Both the position numbers and the translations under genes were made by a program. This document shows positions 35,867-44,714 of a stretch of 64,000 nt of DNA, in pieces (the first letter of the stretch is position 1; each line of letters opens with the position of its first letter). The stretch comes from Halomonas sp. TD01 (GTDB taxonomy: Bacteria > Pseudomonadota > Gammaproteobacteria > Pseudomonadales > Halomonadaceae). The stretch lies in the NCBI RefSeq assembly GCF_923868895.1, contig NZ_OV350343.1, positions 2,542,001-2,606,000 of the forward strand, in the 5' to 3' direction. Below the pieces are notes generated by a model. The model searched no databases. It was not told the origin of the DNA and saw only the letters and a program-made list of their open reading frames with translations.

Positions 35867-37209
35867 GCTTACGTGCCCGCCTATTGCTCACCTTGGGAGT
35901 GACGTTGGCGTTGCTTTGGGGCATTGCCGCCGCTTGGTTGCTCAGTGATTTAGAGAAAAAGTTTGTAGAAACACTGGATCAGCGTCTTGCTCAGTCGGCA
36001 CGCATGGTCGCCGGGCTCGTGCTTCAACTGCCTGAAGATGTCTGGGAGCAGAGTCAGGCTCGCGCCTTATCCATCCCGCCCATTGAGGGATTGGCATGTC
36101 AGGTTCACTCCCCGCGTGGCGATATCATCGCCCGCACCCATGCCAACATGGAAACCATACTGGCTCCGGGTGAGCGTGGTCACGCTTACCGACAAGAAGG
36201 CGATACCACTTGGCGCGTATTCACCTATGAGCGGGGAGATCTCGTCATTACCACCGCTGACCGGATGGATGAGCGGGACATGTTGCTTAGCGATGTGTTT
36301 CGCGTAGCCGTCGTGCCGTTTGTGGTGGCGTTAGCGGGGAGTTTGATTGCGCTCTGGGTGGTTGTCTGGCGTGGTTTGGCCCCGCTGTCACGGCTGCGCG
36401 AATCGCTGGCCAGTCGTCATCCGGAAGCGCTGGCGCCCGTGTCTACTTATGGTGTGCCGAAAGAGATCAAACCGTTGATTGATACACTCAATGGCTTGCT
36501 GGTGAGAATTCAACAGACCATCGTCCGAGAGCAGCGTTTCACCAACGATGCCGCTCATGAACTGCGCACCCCCTTAACCGCGATTAAAACCCATCTTCAA
36601 GTAGCGCAGCGAACCGACGGTGAAACGGCTAAAGAAGCGCTCAGCTACGCAGAAGCGGGGGTGGTACGTCTGGCGCATACGCTAGATCAGTTGCTGACGT
36701 TAGCAAGAGTTGAAGGGCGCATGCGCTTTGATGACGGCGAGCCAAGCCAGGTAGATGAGATTGTTGAAGTCGCGATTGCCGACAGCGTGGCAATCGCAGG
36801 GCAGTGTCAGCTTCCCACTCAATTACCCCATGTGTGCGTTGCCATGCCTAGAGAGCTGGCAATAACCGCACTGCGTAACTTACTGGATAACGCGCTGCAC
36901 CATGGGGCAAGCGAGCTGCCTGTAGTGTTAACCGTCCGGTATACCCCTGACCAGCATCACGTAACGTTCACTGTGCATGACCAGGGGGGCGGTGTCGACG
37001 ACGCTACATTGAAACAATTAACCCAACGTTTTTGGCGCGTGAGCAAGCAGCAAGGCAGTGGTTTGGGCTTAGCGATTGTGGCGGCGATTGTTGAGCGGTT
37101 TGATGGCTGGGTGAGTTTTGAAAATGTTGAGACCGGTGGGTTTAGCGCCCACTTAACCATTCCAACAGCAGGCAAAAAACAAGGGTATATAGCAGAGGCT
37201 ATTCGATAG
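35863..37209 (+). CDS. Sensor histidine kinase (QseC/PmrB-like)
   Basis: A 448-aa membrane kinase: TM1 at about residues 5-27, a short periplasmic domain of about 115 aa, TM2 near 147-168, a HAMP-like linker, phospho-acceptor His232 (AAHELRTPLTA), N-box NLLDNALHHG and G-boxes DQGGGV and GSGLGLAIV. It pairs with the preceding regulator (ATGA overlap). The periplasmic part has one Cys in GLACQVHSP but no known ligand motif. Confidence 0.92.
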   Translation: MSLRARLLLTLGVTLALLWGIAAAWLLSDLEKKFVETLDQRLAQSARMVAGLVLQLPEDVWEQSQARALSIPPIEGLACQVHSPRGDIIARTHANMETILAPGERGHAYRQEGDTTWRVFTYERGDLVITTADRMDERDMLLSDVFRVAVVPFVVALAGSLIALWVVVWRGLAPLSRLRESLASRHPEALAPVSTYGVPKEIKPLIDTLNGLLVRIQQTIVREQRFTNDAAHELRTPLTAIKTHLQVAQRTDGETAKEALSYAEAGVVRLAHTLDQLLTLARVEGRMRFDDGEPSQVDEIVEVAIADSVAIAGQCQLPTQLPHVCVAMPRELAITALRNLLDNALHHGASELPVVLTVRYTPDQHHVTFTVHDQGGGVDDATLKQLTQRFWRVSKQQGSGLGLAIVAAIVERFDGWVSFENVETGGFSAHLTIPTAGKKQGYIAEAIR

Positions 37210-37313
37210 CTCTCTCTGCGTCAGTGCAGTAAGTGGGCAACGACTAGTAAGTAACGGGCAGGTAAGAAATAACGAATAAGCAAGTAAATAACGACCAGCA
37301 GTCAGGGGGAGAT

Positions 37314-38009
37314 ATGAATAAAAAACAGTGGGGCAAGCTTAGCTTGCTAATGGGGGCCAGTCTTGTGGGTGCCAGCGCTTTCGCTGCGACTGCCTTTGCC
37401 GAAACGGGGGATGCCGAGCGCGGCCAAGCTGCCGCGGCAACTTGTATTGCCTGTCATCAAGCTAATGGCAGCGGGATGAATATACCTGGAGGCGAATCGT
37501 GGCCGCGTTTGGCTGGGCTAAATGCCGATTACATCATTAAGCAGCTACACGATTTTAAAGAGGGGCGTCGCCAAAACGCCACCATGATGCCCTTTGCTAA
37601 CATGCTCAATGACCAGCAAATAGTTGACGTTGCTGCTTATTATAGCGAAATGCCTATCACGCTTGGCCAAGGTGGCGATGATGCTGACGAGGCGCTATTA
37701 ACCCGCGGCGAACAACTGGCAGAGCGTGGCGATTGGGATGCCTATATTGTGTCATGTAAAAGCTGTCACGGCCCGGGTGGCAAGGGCGTCGGCGAAGAAT
37801 TTCCCGGTATTGCAAGCCAGCACGCAGGTTACATAAGCAACCAGCTGCATGCTTGGCAAAATGATGAGCGCAGTAATGATCCTCAGCATTTGATGGGGGC
37901 TATTGCCAAGCGTATGAGTGACGAGGATATCCAGGCGGTGTCAGCGTGGTATGCCACCCAGGATGTTAGCGCTCAAACTGACAGCGAAGAAGGGGGGACA
38001 GCACAATGA
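37314..38009 (+). CDS. tsdB: Dihaem cytochrome c4-type protein, TsdB-like
   Basis: A 231-aa exported protein with a signal peptide (to about residue 29, AFA-E) and two haem sites, CIACH (44-48) and CKSCH (148-152), each with a downstream Met ligand candidate (TMMPFA; MGAIAKRM). This is a tandem class I cytochrome of the c4 type. By family knowledge TsdB accepts electrons from the thiosulfate dehydrogenase TsdA, whose gene overlaps this one by 4 bp. A general c4 role is the alternative. The 104 bp upstream contain irregular GTAA-rich repeats of unknown meaning. Confidence 0.82.
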   Translation: MNKKQWGKLSLLMGASLVGASAFAATAFAETGDAERGQAAAATCIACHQANGSGMNIPGGESWPRLAGLNADYIIKQLHDFKEGRRQNATMMPFANMLNDQQIVDVAAYYSEMPITLGQGGDDADEALLTRGEQLAERGDWDAYIVSCKSCHGPGGKGVGEEFPGIASQHAGYISNQLHAWQNDERSNDPQHLMGAIAKRMSDEDIQAVSAWYATQDVSAQTDSEEGGTAQ

Positions 38010-39061
38010 ATTTGCGTAAAAAGCGTCTCGTGTTAGCGCTAACAGGTTGTTCGTTAGCCACCGGCATCGTCGTCAGCGCCTTCGCTGCAAATGATGCCGT
38101 CCCGTCAAGCGAAGCGACCTACCAGGGGTTAGTGGAACTTGGCTTCCCTGCGCCGCAGGAGGGCGAGCTTGTCCATGTTCCGCCGACTATGGCAGACCTG
38201 GAAGACGCCGACATTCATCCAGAGCTAAAAAAAGTTATTCGGTATGGCTACGAGTTGTTCACCAATACTCAGCAGCTACGTGGTGAAAATGTTTATAACG
38301 ATATGAACTGCTCTAGTTGCCACCTAGGTGAGGGGCGTCAGCCGTTTAGTGCACCGGTTTGGGCAGCGGCAGTCACGCTTCCCGACTTCAGGGGTAAAAA
38401 TCAGCACGTTAACAATCTTGAGGAACGCATTGCTGGCTGCTTTGCTTACTCAATGAATGGAACGCCACCTGAGTATGGCAGTGATGAGATGCTCGCACTG
38501 AGCGCTTATCACCAATGGCTGGCTACTGGTGCGCCAATGTACCCCAGTCAGCCTATTTATGGCCGCGGTTTTCCTGCGCCAGATGAGCCAGATGAAGCCC
38601 CTGATTACGCTCGCGGCGAAGCAGCGTACCAAGAAAATTGCGCCATTTGTCACCAAGAGGACGGCTCTGGGCACTATGAGAATGGCGAGTATGTTTTCCC
38701 AGCACTCTGGGGGGATGGCTCTAATAATTGGGGCGCAGGCATCGTCAGGGTTGATACCGCCGCTGGGTTTATTTACAACAATATGCCTTTAGGTCAGCCG
38801 CGTTCGTTAAGTGACCAGGATGCCTGGGATATTGCGTATTACATGAGTAGCCAAGAGCGTCCGCAAGACCCCCGTTACACAGGAGATGTTGCCGAAACCG
38901 CTGAGCGCTTTGGGCCTACTTTCCATAAACGTTCGCTGTATGGGCAAACCCGGAAGCATGACGGCCACGTGCTTGGTGATCATGCTAACTTTGGTGAAAA
39001 AGGCGACATCGAACCTTGGAATGTGGGGATGCCCCGTTTTGAGAACCTGTCAGGCGAGTAA
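38006..39061 (+). CDS. tsdA: Dihaem cytochrome, TsdA-like thiosulfate dehydrogenase
   Basis: A 351-aa periplasmic protein with a signal peptide and haem motifs CSSCH (102-106) and CAICH (212-216). Between them LEERIAGCFAYSMNG carries Cys145, matching the place of the unusual axial cysteine ligand of TsdA. TsdA joins two thiosulfates into tetrathionate or runs in reverse. The pairing with an upstream c4-type cytochrome is the TsdBA arrangement seen in other proteobacteria. The C-terminal ~60 residues extend beyond the haem domains. A generic dihaem cytochrome cannot be fully excluded. Confidence 0.78.
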   Translation: MNLRKKRLVLALTGCSLATGIVVSAFAANDAVPSSEATYQGLVELGFPAPQEGELVHVPPTMADLEDADIHPELKKVIRYGYELFTNTQQLRGENVYNDMNCSSCHLGEGRQPFSAPVWAAAVTLPDFRGKNQHVNNLEERIAGCFAYSMNGTPPEYGSDEMLALSAYHQWLATGAPMYPSQPIYGRGFPAPDEPDEAPDYARGEAAYQENCAICHQEDGSGHYENGEYVFPALWGDGSNNWGAGIVRVDTAAGFIYNNMPLGQPRSLSDQDAWDIAYYMSSQERPQDPRYTGDVAETAERFGPTFHKRSLYGQTRKHDGHVLGDHANFGEKGDIEPWNVGMPRFENLSGE

Positions 39062-39105
39062 TCTGTTTGACGAGCAGCGACCAAAGCATCGGATCAGGAG
39101 AAAAT

Positions 39106-39144
39106 ATTAGCCCGCGGTGGTATGACACCACGGGCTAATTATTG
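39106..39144. terminator. Hairpin terminator between convergent tsdA and dsbG
   Basis: Long stem ATTAGCCCG / CGGGCTAAT with inner GGTG / CACC and single mismatches (39106-39139), flanked by AT-rich sequence on both sides, so it can act in both directions. Confidence 0.75.
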
Positions 39145-39193
39145 ATATGAGGTTTTTGGCCGGGAGCTTTAGAGCCTAGCTACATTGCCTGCA

Positions 39194-39973
39194 CTAAGGC
39201 GATTCACTGCCCATCATCTCAATTAAGCGCTCGTTGCTTGGCAAGCCTTGAATTCGGTCGATACGTAAATCGCCACTGTCCGTTTCGCGCTGGAAGGCGC
39301 TGGTGGGCGTAGCGTATAGGCCTAGCTCCTCAAAAAGCTGGTTGTTCGCATACACTTGCTCTTCAATATCTCTAGGCTGGGCGCTCGCTGAAAGCGCATC
39401 GCCTTTGCTGTGGTCATGCAACGCGGCAGAAGGGTCGTCTGCACCTAGCAGTGTGGCTGCCAGGGCGGGGCTGTTCGGCGCCAGGATGCCCACCATAATA
39501 TGGCGCAGTTGTACGTCACCTGCTTCTACCCAGGGTCGGCTTTGTTGCCACAGCTGGCGACAGTAAGGGCAGTTGGCATCGGTAAACGTGTAGATTACCC
39601 GTGGCGCGTTTTCATCGCCGTCCTGAATCCAGTGGCTCTCTTCTAGCAACTCCCAGGTTTGCGCTTCCAGCGGCACGCGAACATGCTCATCTAGCTGTGC
39701 TTCGGTGAGGTCGTTACCCTGGCTATCCATCAGCGTGCCGATAATGGCATGGTCGCCATCAGGGGTTAAATAAATCGCCATATCCTGGCCCTGCACGCTA
39801 GCACCGTAACCACGTATGCCTCCTGGCGCCTCAAACTGGCCGTGAATCGTCAGCCCTTGGTTGGCTAGTGCTTGAACCGGTGCCGGCAGCTCTTCGGCAT
39901 AGCCAGCCGAGGTGGTGCCAATGCTTGTTAATAGTAACAAGCTGCTTAAACGAGACAGGGAGAAGTGTTTCAT
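39194..39973 (-). CDS. dsbG: DsbG-like periplasmic thiol:disulfide protein
   Basis: A 259-aa exported thioredoxin-fold protein with active site TDANCPYCRQLWQQ and following segments RPWVEAGDVQLRHIMVGI, close to E. coli DsbG, which keeps single cysteines reduced in the periplasm. I start at ATG 39973 because AAGGA precedes it and a signal peptide (ending SAGYA-E) follows; the frame extends upstream to 40030 without support. It is 71 bp downstream of the TlpA-like gene, in the same direction, which may supply electrons or share a role in keeping cytochrome cysteines correct. Confidence 0.9.
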   Translation of the reverse strand: MKHFSLSRLSSLLLLTSIGTTSAGYAEELPAPVQALANQGLTIHGQFEAPGGIRGYGASVQGQDMAIYLTPDGDHAIIGTLMDSQGNDLTEAQLDEHVRVPLEAQTWELLEESHWIQDGDENAPRVIYTFTDANCPYCRQLWQQSRPWVEAGDVQLRHIMVGILAPNSPALAATLLGADDPSAALHDHSKGDALSASAQPRDIEEQVYANNQLFEELGLYATPTSAFQRETDSGDLRIDRIQGLPSNERLIEMMGSESP

Positions 39974-40044
39974 AAGTATGTCCTTATGTATAAAAGATAC
40001 GCAATGTAAATCGATGTCGTCATGAGCCAAGGTAAGAGGCTGCC

Positions 40045-40860
40045 TCAGCGCAAACGTTCCAAGCCTTGTTGAAGGGTTGCATGGGAAAATTCGCCAAAAT
40101 GCGTGTTAACGAGCTTTCCTTCTGCGCTGTAAAAAAGGGTGGTGGGCATAGCATGGGCGCCCGTTGCCTTCCCCAGTGCATTGCGTTGGTCAAGCCACAC
40201 ATTATCCAGTGAAAGGTCATGTTGGCTCATAAACGCTTCAATATGCTGGGCGTTTTCCCCTTGGTTAACGAACACAAAGGTAATGCCTTGTTCGGTATTT
40301 TGTGCTTCTTCAAAAACCGGCATTTCTCGAATACAAGGAGGACACCAGCTTGCCCAAAGATTAACGACAATAGGCTGCTGCGTCTGGTTGGCAAATTGAG
40401 GCAGGCTGGTAGGTTGGCCACTTAGGTCGACTAACGGAGTGTCTGGGAGAGGGCGCGCCTGTTGTTCAATTAAGGCAGTGCTGCCGACTATAATTCCCCA
40501 TGTAAGGCAACCCGCTAGCAAGGCACCTCCTAACGGCCAGCGTTGGTGTGAAGAGCGCCACAGAACCCAGCTTGCGTAGCCAAGTCCAGCCATCATGCCG
40601 CCCGCTAAATTAAAGCCGCCGTCACGAATATCTAGCCGGGAAATAATGCCGTCATACGCTCCCCAGTAACGCACAACAAACACTGCCCGTGCGGCGATAA
40701 AGGCGATAAAAAATACCGTTATGAGCGTATCGCTCACCGCTACATTGTGCCGCCGCCCTAGTATCGCCCCCACCATAAGTGCCATCAAAAAAGCCATGAC
40801 AAACACAAGTTGATGAAGACTGAAGCCCAGGGGACCAATTGCGATACTTTGCTGCAGCAT
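40045..40860 (-). CDS. Membrane TlpA-like thioredoxin with Lgt-like N-terminal domain
   Basis: A 271-aa protein. Residues 1-140 contain four to five helices with a DGGFNLAGGMMAG segment resembling part of prolipoprotein diacylglyceryl transferase. Residues 150-271 are a TlpA/ResA-type thioredoxin with active site WASWCPPC and cis-Pro loop AMPTT. The thioredoxin domain should face the periplasm and reduce disulfides, for example in cytochrome maturation or DsbG recycling. The Lgt-like part lacks enough of the family for a transferase call. It is first in a two-gene operon with dsbG. Confidence 0.82.
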   Translation of the reverse strand: MLQQSIAIGPLGFSLHQLVFVMAFLMALMVGAILGRRHNVAVSDTLITVFFIAFIAARAVFVVRYWGAYDGIISRLDIRDGGFNLAGGMMAGLGYASWVLWRSSHQRWPLGGALLAGCLTWGIIVGSTALIEQQARPLPDTPLVDLSGQPTSLPQFANQTQQPIVVNLWASWCPPCIREMPVFEEAQNTEQGITFVFVNQGENAQHIEAFMSQHDLSLDNVWLDQRNALGKATGAHAMPTTLFYSAEGKLVNTHFGEFSHATLQQGLERLR

Positions 40861-40965
40861 AGTTAACCGTTATCTCAGTTAATGATGAATGCTGCAGTAT
40901 CACAGTAGTCGATTATTTGACGATTATATTACCTATTGCTGAGACGTTATGCCGCAATGCCTCTT

Positions 40966-42735
40966 TCATGTGTCTGCCACCATCCATCTTATTGCATAGG
41001 GCGGTAGCGCGGTTTCCTCTCCGGGGGGTTGCATGTCTAAAGCACGCCAAACATGTTGGCTAAGCGCCTGCTCAAGTGCTTCTCCCACACTATCTAATGG
41101 CAGCAGCGTGTCGGTGACATTAAACAGGGCAAGCAGGCGGCGGCCGTCACTGAGTGGTCCTCGCTCAATGGCTAACAATTCAGGAGGTGTGGGCAGTACG
41201 CGCTGTGTGGCGTTGGGGTGAAAGCAGGGTTCTACCCGCCGTAGCTCCAACAGGCGGCTAAGGGCATGAAAAACATCGTGGGTTGGTGTTGAAGGGCTTT
41301 CAAGTAACAGGGCTAATTCGTCACGCTGCCAACGGCGGCGATTAATTGAACGTAAACGGCCGCTGCGTTCCACCCCTTCAACATCGTTAAGGGTGCCGGT
41401 CAGTGTATGAATATAGAGGGCGGGAATGCCCTGAAGCGTGAGCATAATGGCCTGGCTGCAAAGGAAGCGGGCAATTTGCCAGGGATCTGGTCCTCTACGC
41501 GTGCCGCGCATGGCCTCAAACCAGGTAATGTTGATCTCATAGGGCGAGTCACTACCATCGGGATTGCTGCGCATACTGACAAAGCCACCAAAGCGATGCA
41601 TCAGCTCTAGCAGCGCATCTCGTTCATGGTCCGGGAGCAGCCCTTCTAAAGGACGCACACCAATACCATCATGGCTCGCTGTGAAGTTTAAATAGGTGCA
41701 GTGTCTGGGCAGTATCGGCAGGCTGGAAAGCCATGTTTGAAGGGTAGTGGCTTCACCGCGGGTGAGTGTATGCAATAGCAGTGGTGGTAGGGCAAATTGA
41801 TAGACCATATGGGCTTCGTCAGGCGCCCCATTGGCTAACCGTTCTAGGCCAAAGTAACTGATGTTTTCTGCGTGAGGGACATTGGTCTCGGTAATTATCA
41901 GCGTGCCAGGCGATATTTCATCCACAATGGCGCGCAGTAAACGGACAACCGTATGGGTTTCAGGGAGGTGGATGCAAGATGTTCCCAGGCGCTTCCATAA
42001 AAACGCTATCGCATCCAGGCGAATGATGCGCACGCCCTGTTGAAGGTAAAACAGCAAAATGCCAACAAACTCTAGCAATACATCAGGATTTTCAAAGTTT
42101 AAATCAATCTGATCTTCTGAAAATGTCGCCCATACATGGCGAGTGCCTCGGCGCGTGGAAATGGGCACTAGCAATGGGCTGCTGCGTGGCCGAATAACGT
42201 CAGAAACATCGGTTTCTGGGTCTGCTTCAATAAAGTAATCACGACCTGGCAGGCTGCCGGTTAGATAATCTACAAACCACAGTGACTCACGAGATACGTG
42301 ATTAAGCACTAAGTCGGCCATGACGTCATAGTGGCTGGCTAGCTCGCGAATGTGCTCCCAATCACCTAGCTCTGGATTAACCTCACGGTAATGAATGACT
42401 GAGAAGCCATCATCGCTACTCCAAGGAAAAAAAGGCAGTACATGCACGCCGCTAATGCGCTCGCCCAAATAGCGTTGAAGAAACTCATTAAGCACAGCAA
42501 GTGGGGGCGTTTCCTCTGCCACAATGGAATCACCGTAACTAATGACCCACTGATCTTTTTCGCTCCATGTTGGTGCGTTACCGCTTTCAGCCGCCATATT
42601 TTGTGTTGTGGCTGGCGCCTGTGACGCACGGCGAAAGTGCTCAATGTGTTGACCAATGCGGCGCTGTATCTCGCTGGCGCGGGGGCCGTAGAGGTGCGAA
42701 AGGAATTGATGGACCGTCTGCTCAAATGGGGTCAT
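40966..42735 (-). CDS. GH13_18-type sugar phosphorylase
   Basis: A 589-aa cytoplasmic enzyme of the sucrose-phosphorylase branch of GH13. Catalytic elements visible: nucleophile Asp in IRLDAIAFLWK, acid/base Glu in IITETNVPH, and the transition-state pair in TASHDGIG. The early block ISYGDSI...FPWSSDDGFSVIHY is typical of the group. Members phosphorolyse sucrose, glucosylglycerate or similar glucosides to glucose 1-phosphate. Because a glucosylglycerate synthesis operon lies 8 kb away, glucosylglycerate phosphorylase is an attractive specificity, but it is inferred. Start ATG 42735 follows AGAGGA. No transporter or regulator is adjacent. Confidence 0.85.
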   Translation of the reverse strand: MTPFEQTVHQFLSHLYGPRASEIQRRIGQHIEHFRRASQAPATTQNMAAESGNAPTWSEKDQWVISYGDSIVAEETPPLAVLNEFLQRYLGERISGVHVLPFFPWSSDDGFSVIHYREVNPELGDWEHIRELASHYDVMADLVLNHVSRESLWFVDYLTGSLPGRDYFIEADPETDVSDVIRPRSSPLLVPISTRRGTRHVWATFSEDQIDLNFENPDVLLEFVGILLFYLQQGVRIIRLDAIAFLWKRLGTSCIHLPETHTVVRLLRAIVDEISPGTLIITETNVPHAENISYFGLERLANGAPDEAHMVYQFALPPLLLHTLTRGEATTLQTWLSSLPILPRHCTYLNFTASHDGIGVRPLEGLLPDHERDALLELMHRFGGFVSMRSNPDGSDSPYEINITWFEAMRGTRRGPDPWQIARFLCSQAIMLTLQGIPALYIHTLTGTLNDVEGVERSGRLRSINRRRWQRDELALLLESPSTPTHDVFHALSRLLELRRVEPCFHPNATQRVLPTPPELLAIERGPLSDGRRLLALFNVTDTLLPLDSVGEALEQALSQHVWRALDMQPPGEETALPPYAIRWMVADT

Positions 42736-42972
42736 AGGGGAGTCCTCTTAAACAACCTACGACAAACGCTGCAGCTTGTGTGCCAAATCGTTACAATGCT
42801 AGGTTAACGCCGCGTTTAAAGAAGCGACTATTTTTGCTTGCAAGCGCCCTTAAACTGCATGTCGTTGTAGCGCGTGGCTACTCCGCTGCTAATAATAGTT
42901 CATAATATGCTTATATGTGCCGTTATCCGCACAGGCTGACACGCTGCACGTACTGACAACAGGTTGACTGCC

Positions 42973-43476
42973 ATGCATTGCCCTTTTTGTGGTGCTAATG
43001 ATACTCGAGTGACCGACTCGCGGCTGGTAGCCGACGGTGACCAGGTGCGCCGTCGTCGCCAATGCGCTAGCTGCCAAGAACGCTTCACCACGTATGAGAC
43101 CGCAGAACTCATCATGCCGAGGGTCGTGAAATCCGACGGCTCACGTGAAACGTTTAACGAGGGCAAGCTGCGTGCAGGCATGCTGCGAGCGCTTGAAAAG
43201 CGTCCGGTAAGTGCCGAGGCAATAGAGGCCGCCGTTGAGCGTATTCGCCAATCGCTTCGTGCCCGTGGGGATCGCGAAGTTAATGCGCGGGATATCGGTG
43301 AAGCCGTCATGAAGGCATTAAGCAACCTGGATCAGGTGGCGTATATTCGCTTTGCATCGGTATATCGTAAGTTTCAGGATCTAGACGAATTTCGCGCCGA
43401 GATAGACCGTCTTTCTCAAGATCCAGGCGATCATCCGACATCAGCCTACAGCGGCCCAGATCGCGGAGAGGCTTGA
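42973..43476 (+). CDS. nrdR: Transcriptional repressor NrdR
   Basis: A 167-aa regulator of ribonucleotide reductase genes. The N-terminal zinc ribbon has CPFC and CASC pairs with RRRRQC, and an ATP-cone domain follows ([16 protein letters not shown]). I use ATG 42973 with the canonical MHCPFCG start, not the TTG three codons upstream. It heads the rib operon, as in many gammaproteobacteria; its stop and the ribD start share a base (TGATG). Confidence 0.97.
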   Translation: MHCPFCGANDTRVTDSRLVADGDQVRRRRQCASCQERFTTYETAELIMPRVVKSDGSRETFNEGKLRAGMLRALEKRPVSAEAIEAAVERIRQSLRARGDREVNARDIGEAVMKALSNLDQVAYIRFASVYRKFQDLDEFRAEIDRLSQDPGDHPTSAYSGPDRGEA

Positions 43477-44642
43477 TGAACGAGTTGACGGAGAGAGGCT
43501 TTACCAGCGCTGATCATCAATTTATGGCGCGTGCTCTGCAATTGGCGGCGAAAGGGCTGTATACAACAGACCCCAACCCCCGGGTGGGCTGTGTTATTGT
43601 CCGCTACGATCAACACGCGGAAGGGCAAGTGGTTGGCGAGGGCTTTCACCTCCGTGCTGGCGAACCTCATGCAGAAATTCACGCACTTAACGCCGCTGGT
43701 GCTAAGGCAAAAGGCGCAACGGCTTATGTCACGTTAGAACCTTGTTCCCATACAGGACGCACTGGCCCTTGTGCCGTTGCGTTAGCGGATGCCCAAGTGG
43801 CCCGTGTGGTCGTGGCAATGGTTGACCCTAACCCTTGCGTTAGTGGACGCGGTATCAATCGGCTCCGGGAAGCGGGGATTCAGGTAGATGTTGGGCTGTT
43901 GGAACAAGATGCCTGTGCGCTAAATCCTGGCTTTATTTCCCGTATGCAGCACAAACGCCCCTTTGTACGCTTAAAAATGGCCATGAGTTTGGATGGCCGT
44001 ACCGCCATGGGGTCTGGAGAGTCGCAATGGATTACCGGCCCAGAAGCCCGTAGCCAAGTGCAGCGTTTGCGGGCACGCTCAAGCGCTATTTTAAGCGGTG
44101 TTGAGTCCGTTATTATGGATGATTCTCGGCTAACAGTGCGCGCGAATCAGCTGGCGCTCGATAACGCGGATGCGGTAAGTCAGCGGCAGCCGCTGCGCGT
44201 CATTTTGGACTCGCGCCTGCGGTTACCGCTAGCGGCAGCTTGCCTTCGTGAACCAGGCCGCACGCTGATTATTACCACCGAACACCACAGTGAAGAAAAA
44301 CGCCAAAAGCTGGAAGCTGCGGGCGCTGATATTAAGGTGCTGCCTGCGGCTCAAGAAGGTCGAATCGACCTCGCGGATATGTTGTGCTGGTTGGCCGAAC
44401 ATGAGCAGGTCAATGAGCTGCTCGTTGAAACCGGCGCTACCCTAGCAGGCGCGCTGTTAGATGCGAATATGGTGGATGAGCTGCAGCTATTTGTCGCCCC
44501 TACGCTTTTGGGAGGCGAGGCGCGACCACTATTTGCGTTGCCCGGCATGACCCGCATGGCCGACCAAAAGCGTTTGACTATCAAAGAAATTCGAGCTGTT
44601 GGGAGTGACTGGCGAATAATCGCGGAACCGCGCACTGACTAG
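43476..44642 (+). CDS. ribD: Bifunctional riboflavin deaminase/reductase RibD
   Basis: A 388-aa enzyme carrying out steps two and three of riboflavin synthesis. The N-terminal deaminase has zinc ligands HAEIHAL and EPCSHTGRTGPC. The C-terminal reductase (from about 150) starts RPFVRLKMAMSLDGRTA. ATG 43476 overlaps the nrdR stop by one base. No riboflavin synthase gene (ribE/ribC) follows before ribBA, so that enzyme must be encoded elsewhere. Confidence 0.97.
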   Translation: MNELTERGFTSADHQFMARALQLAAKGLYTTDPNPRVGCVIVRYDQHAEGQVVGEGFHLRAGEPHAEIHALNAAGAKAKGATAYVTLEPCSHTGRTGPCAVALADAQVARVVVAMVDPNPCVSGRGINRLREAGIQVDVGLLEQDACALNPGFISRMQHKRPFVRLKMAMSLDGRTAMGSGESQWITGPEARSQVQRLRARSSAILSGVESVIMDDSRLTVRANQLALDNADAVSQRQPLRVILDSRLRLPLAAACLREPGRTLIITTEHHSEEKRQKLEAAGADIKVLPAAQEGRIDLADMLCWLAEHEQVNELLVETGATLAGALLDANMVDELQLFVAPTLLGGEARPLFALPGMTRMADQKRLTIKEIRAVGSDWRIIAEPRTD

Positions 44643-44714
44643 CGCGCGGGGCCAGAGCAAGGTACCCTGACGCGCGAAATCGCATGTATTGCGACCACTT
44701 ATTTTGGAGATTCC

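Noticed and set aside
42736..42972. FMN riboswitch before the nrdR-rib operon
   Set aside because: No RFN-element conserved blocks were found; the 237-bp gap shows nothing clear.
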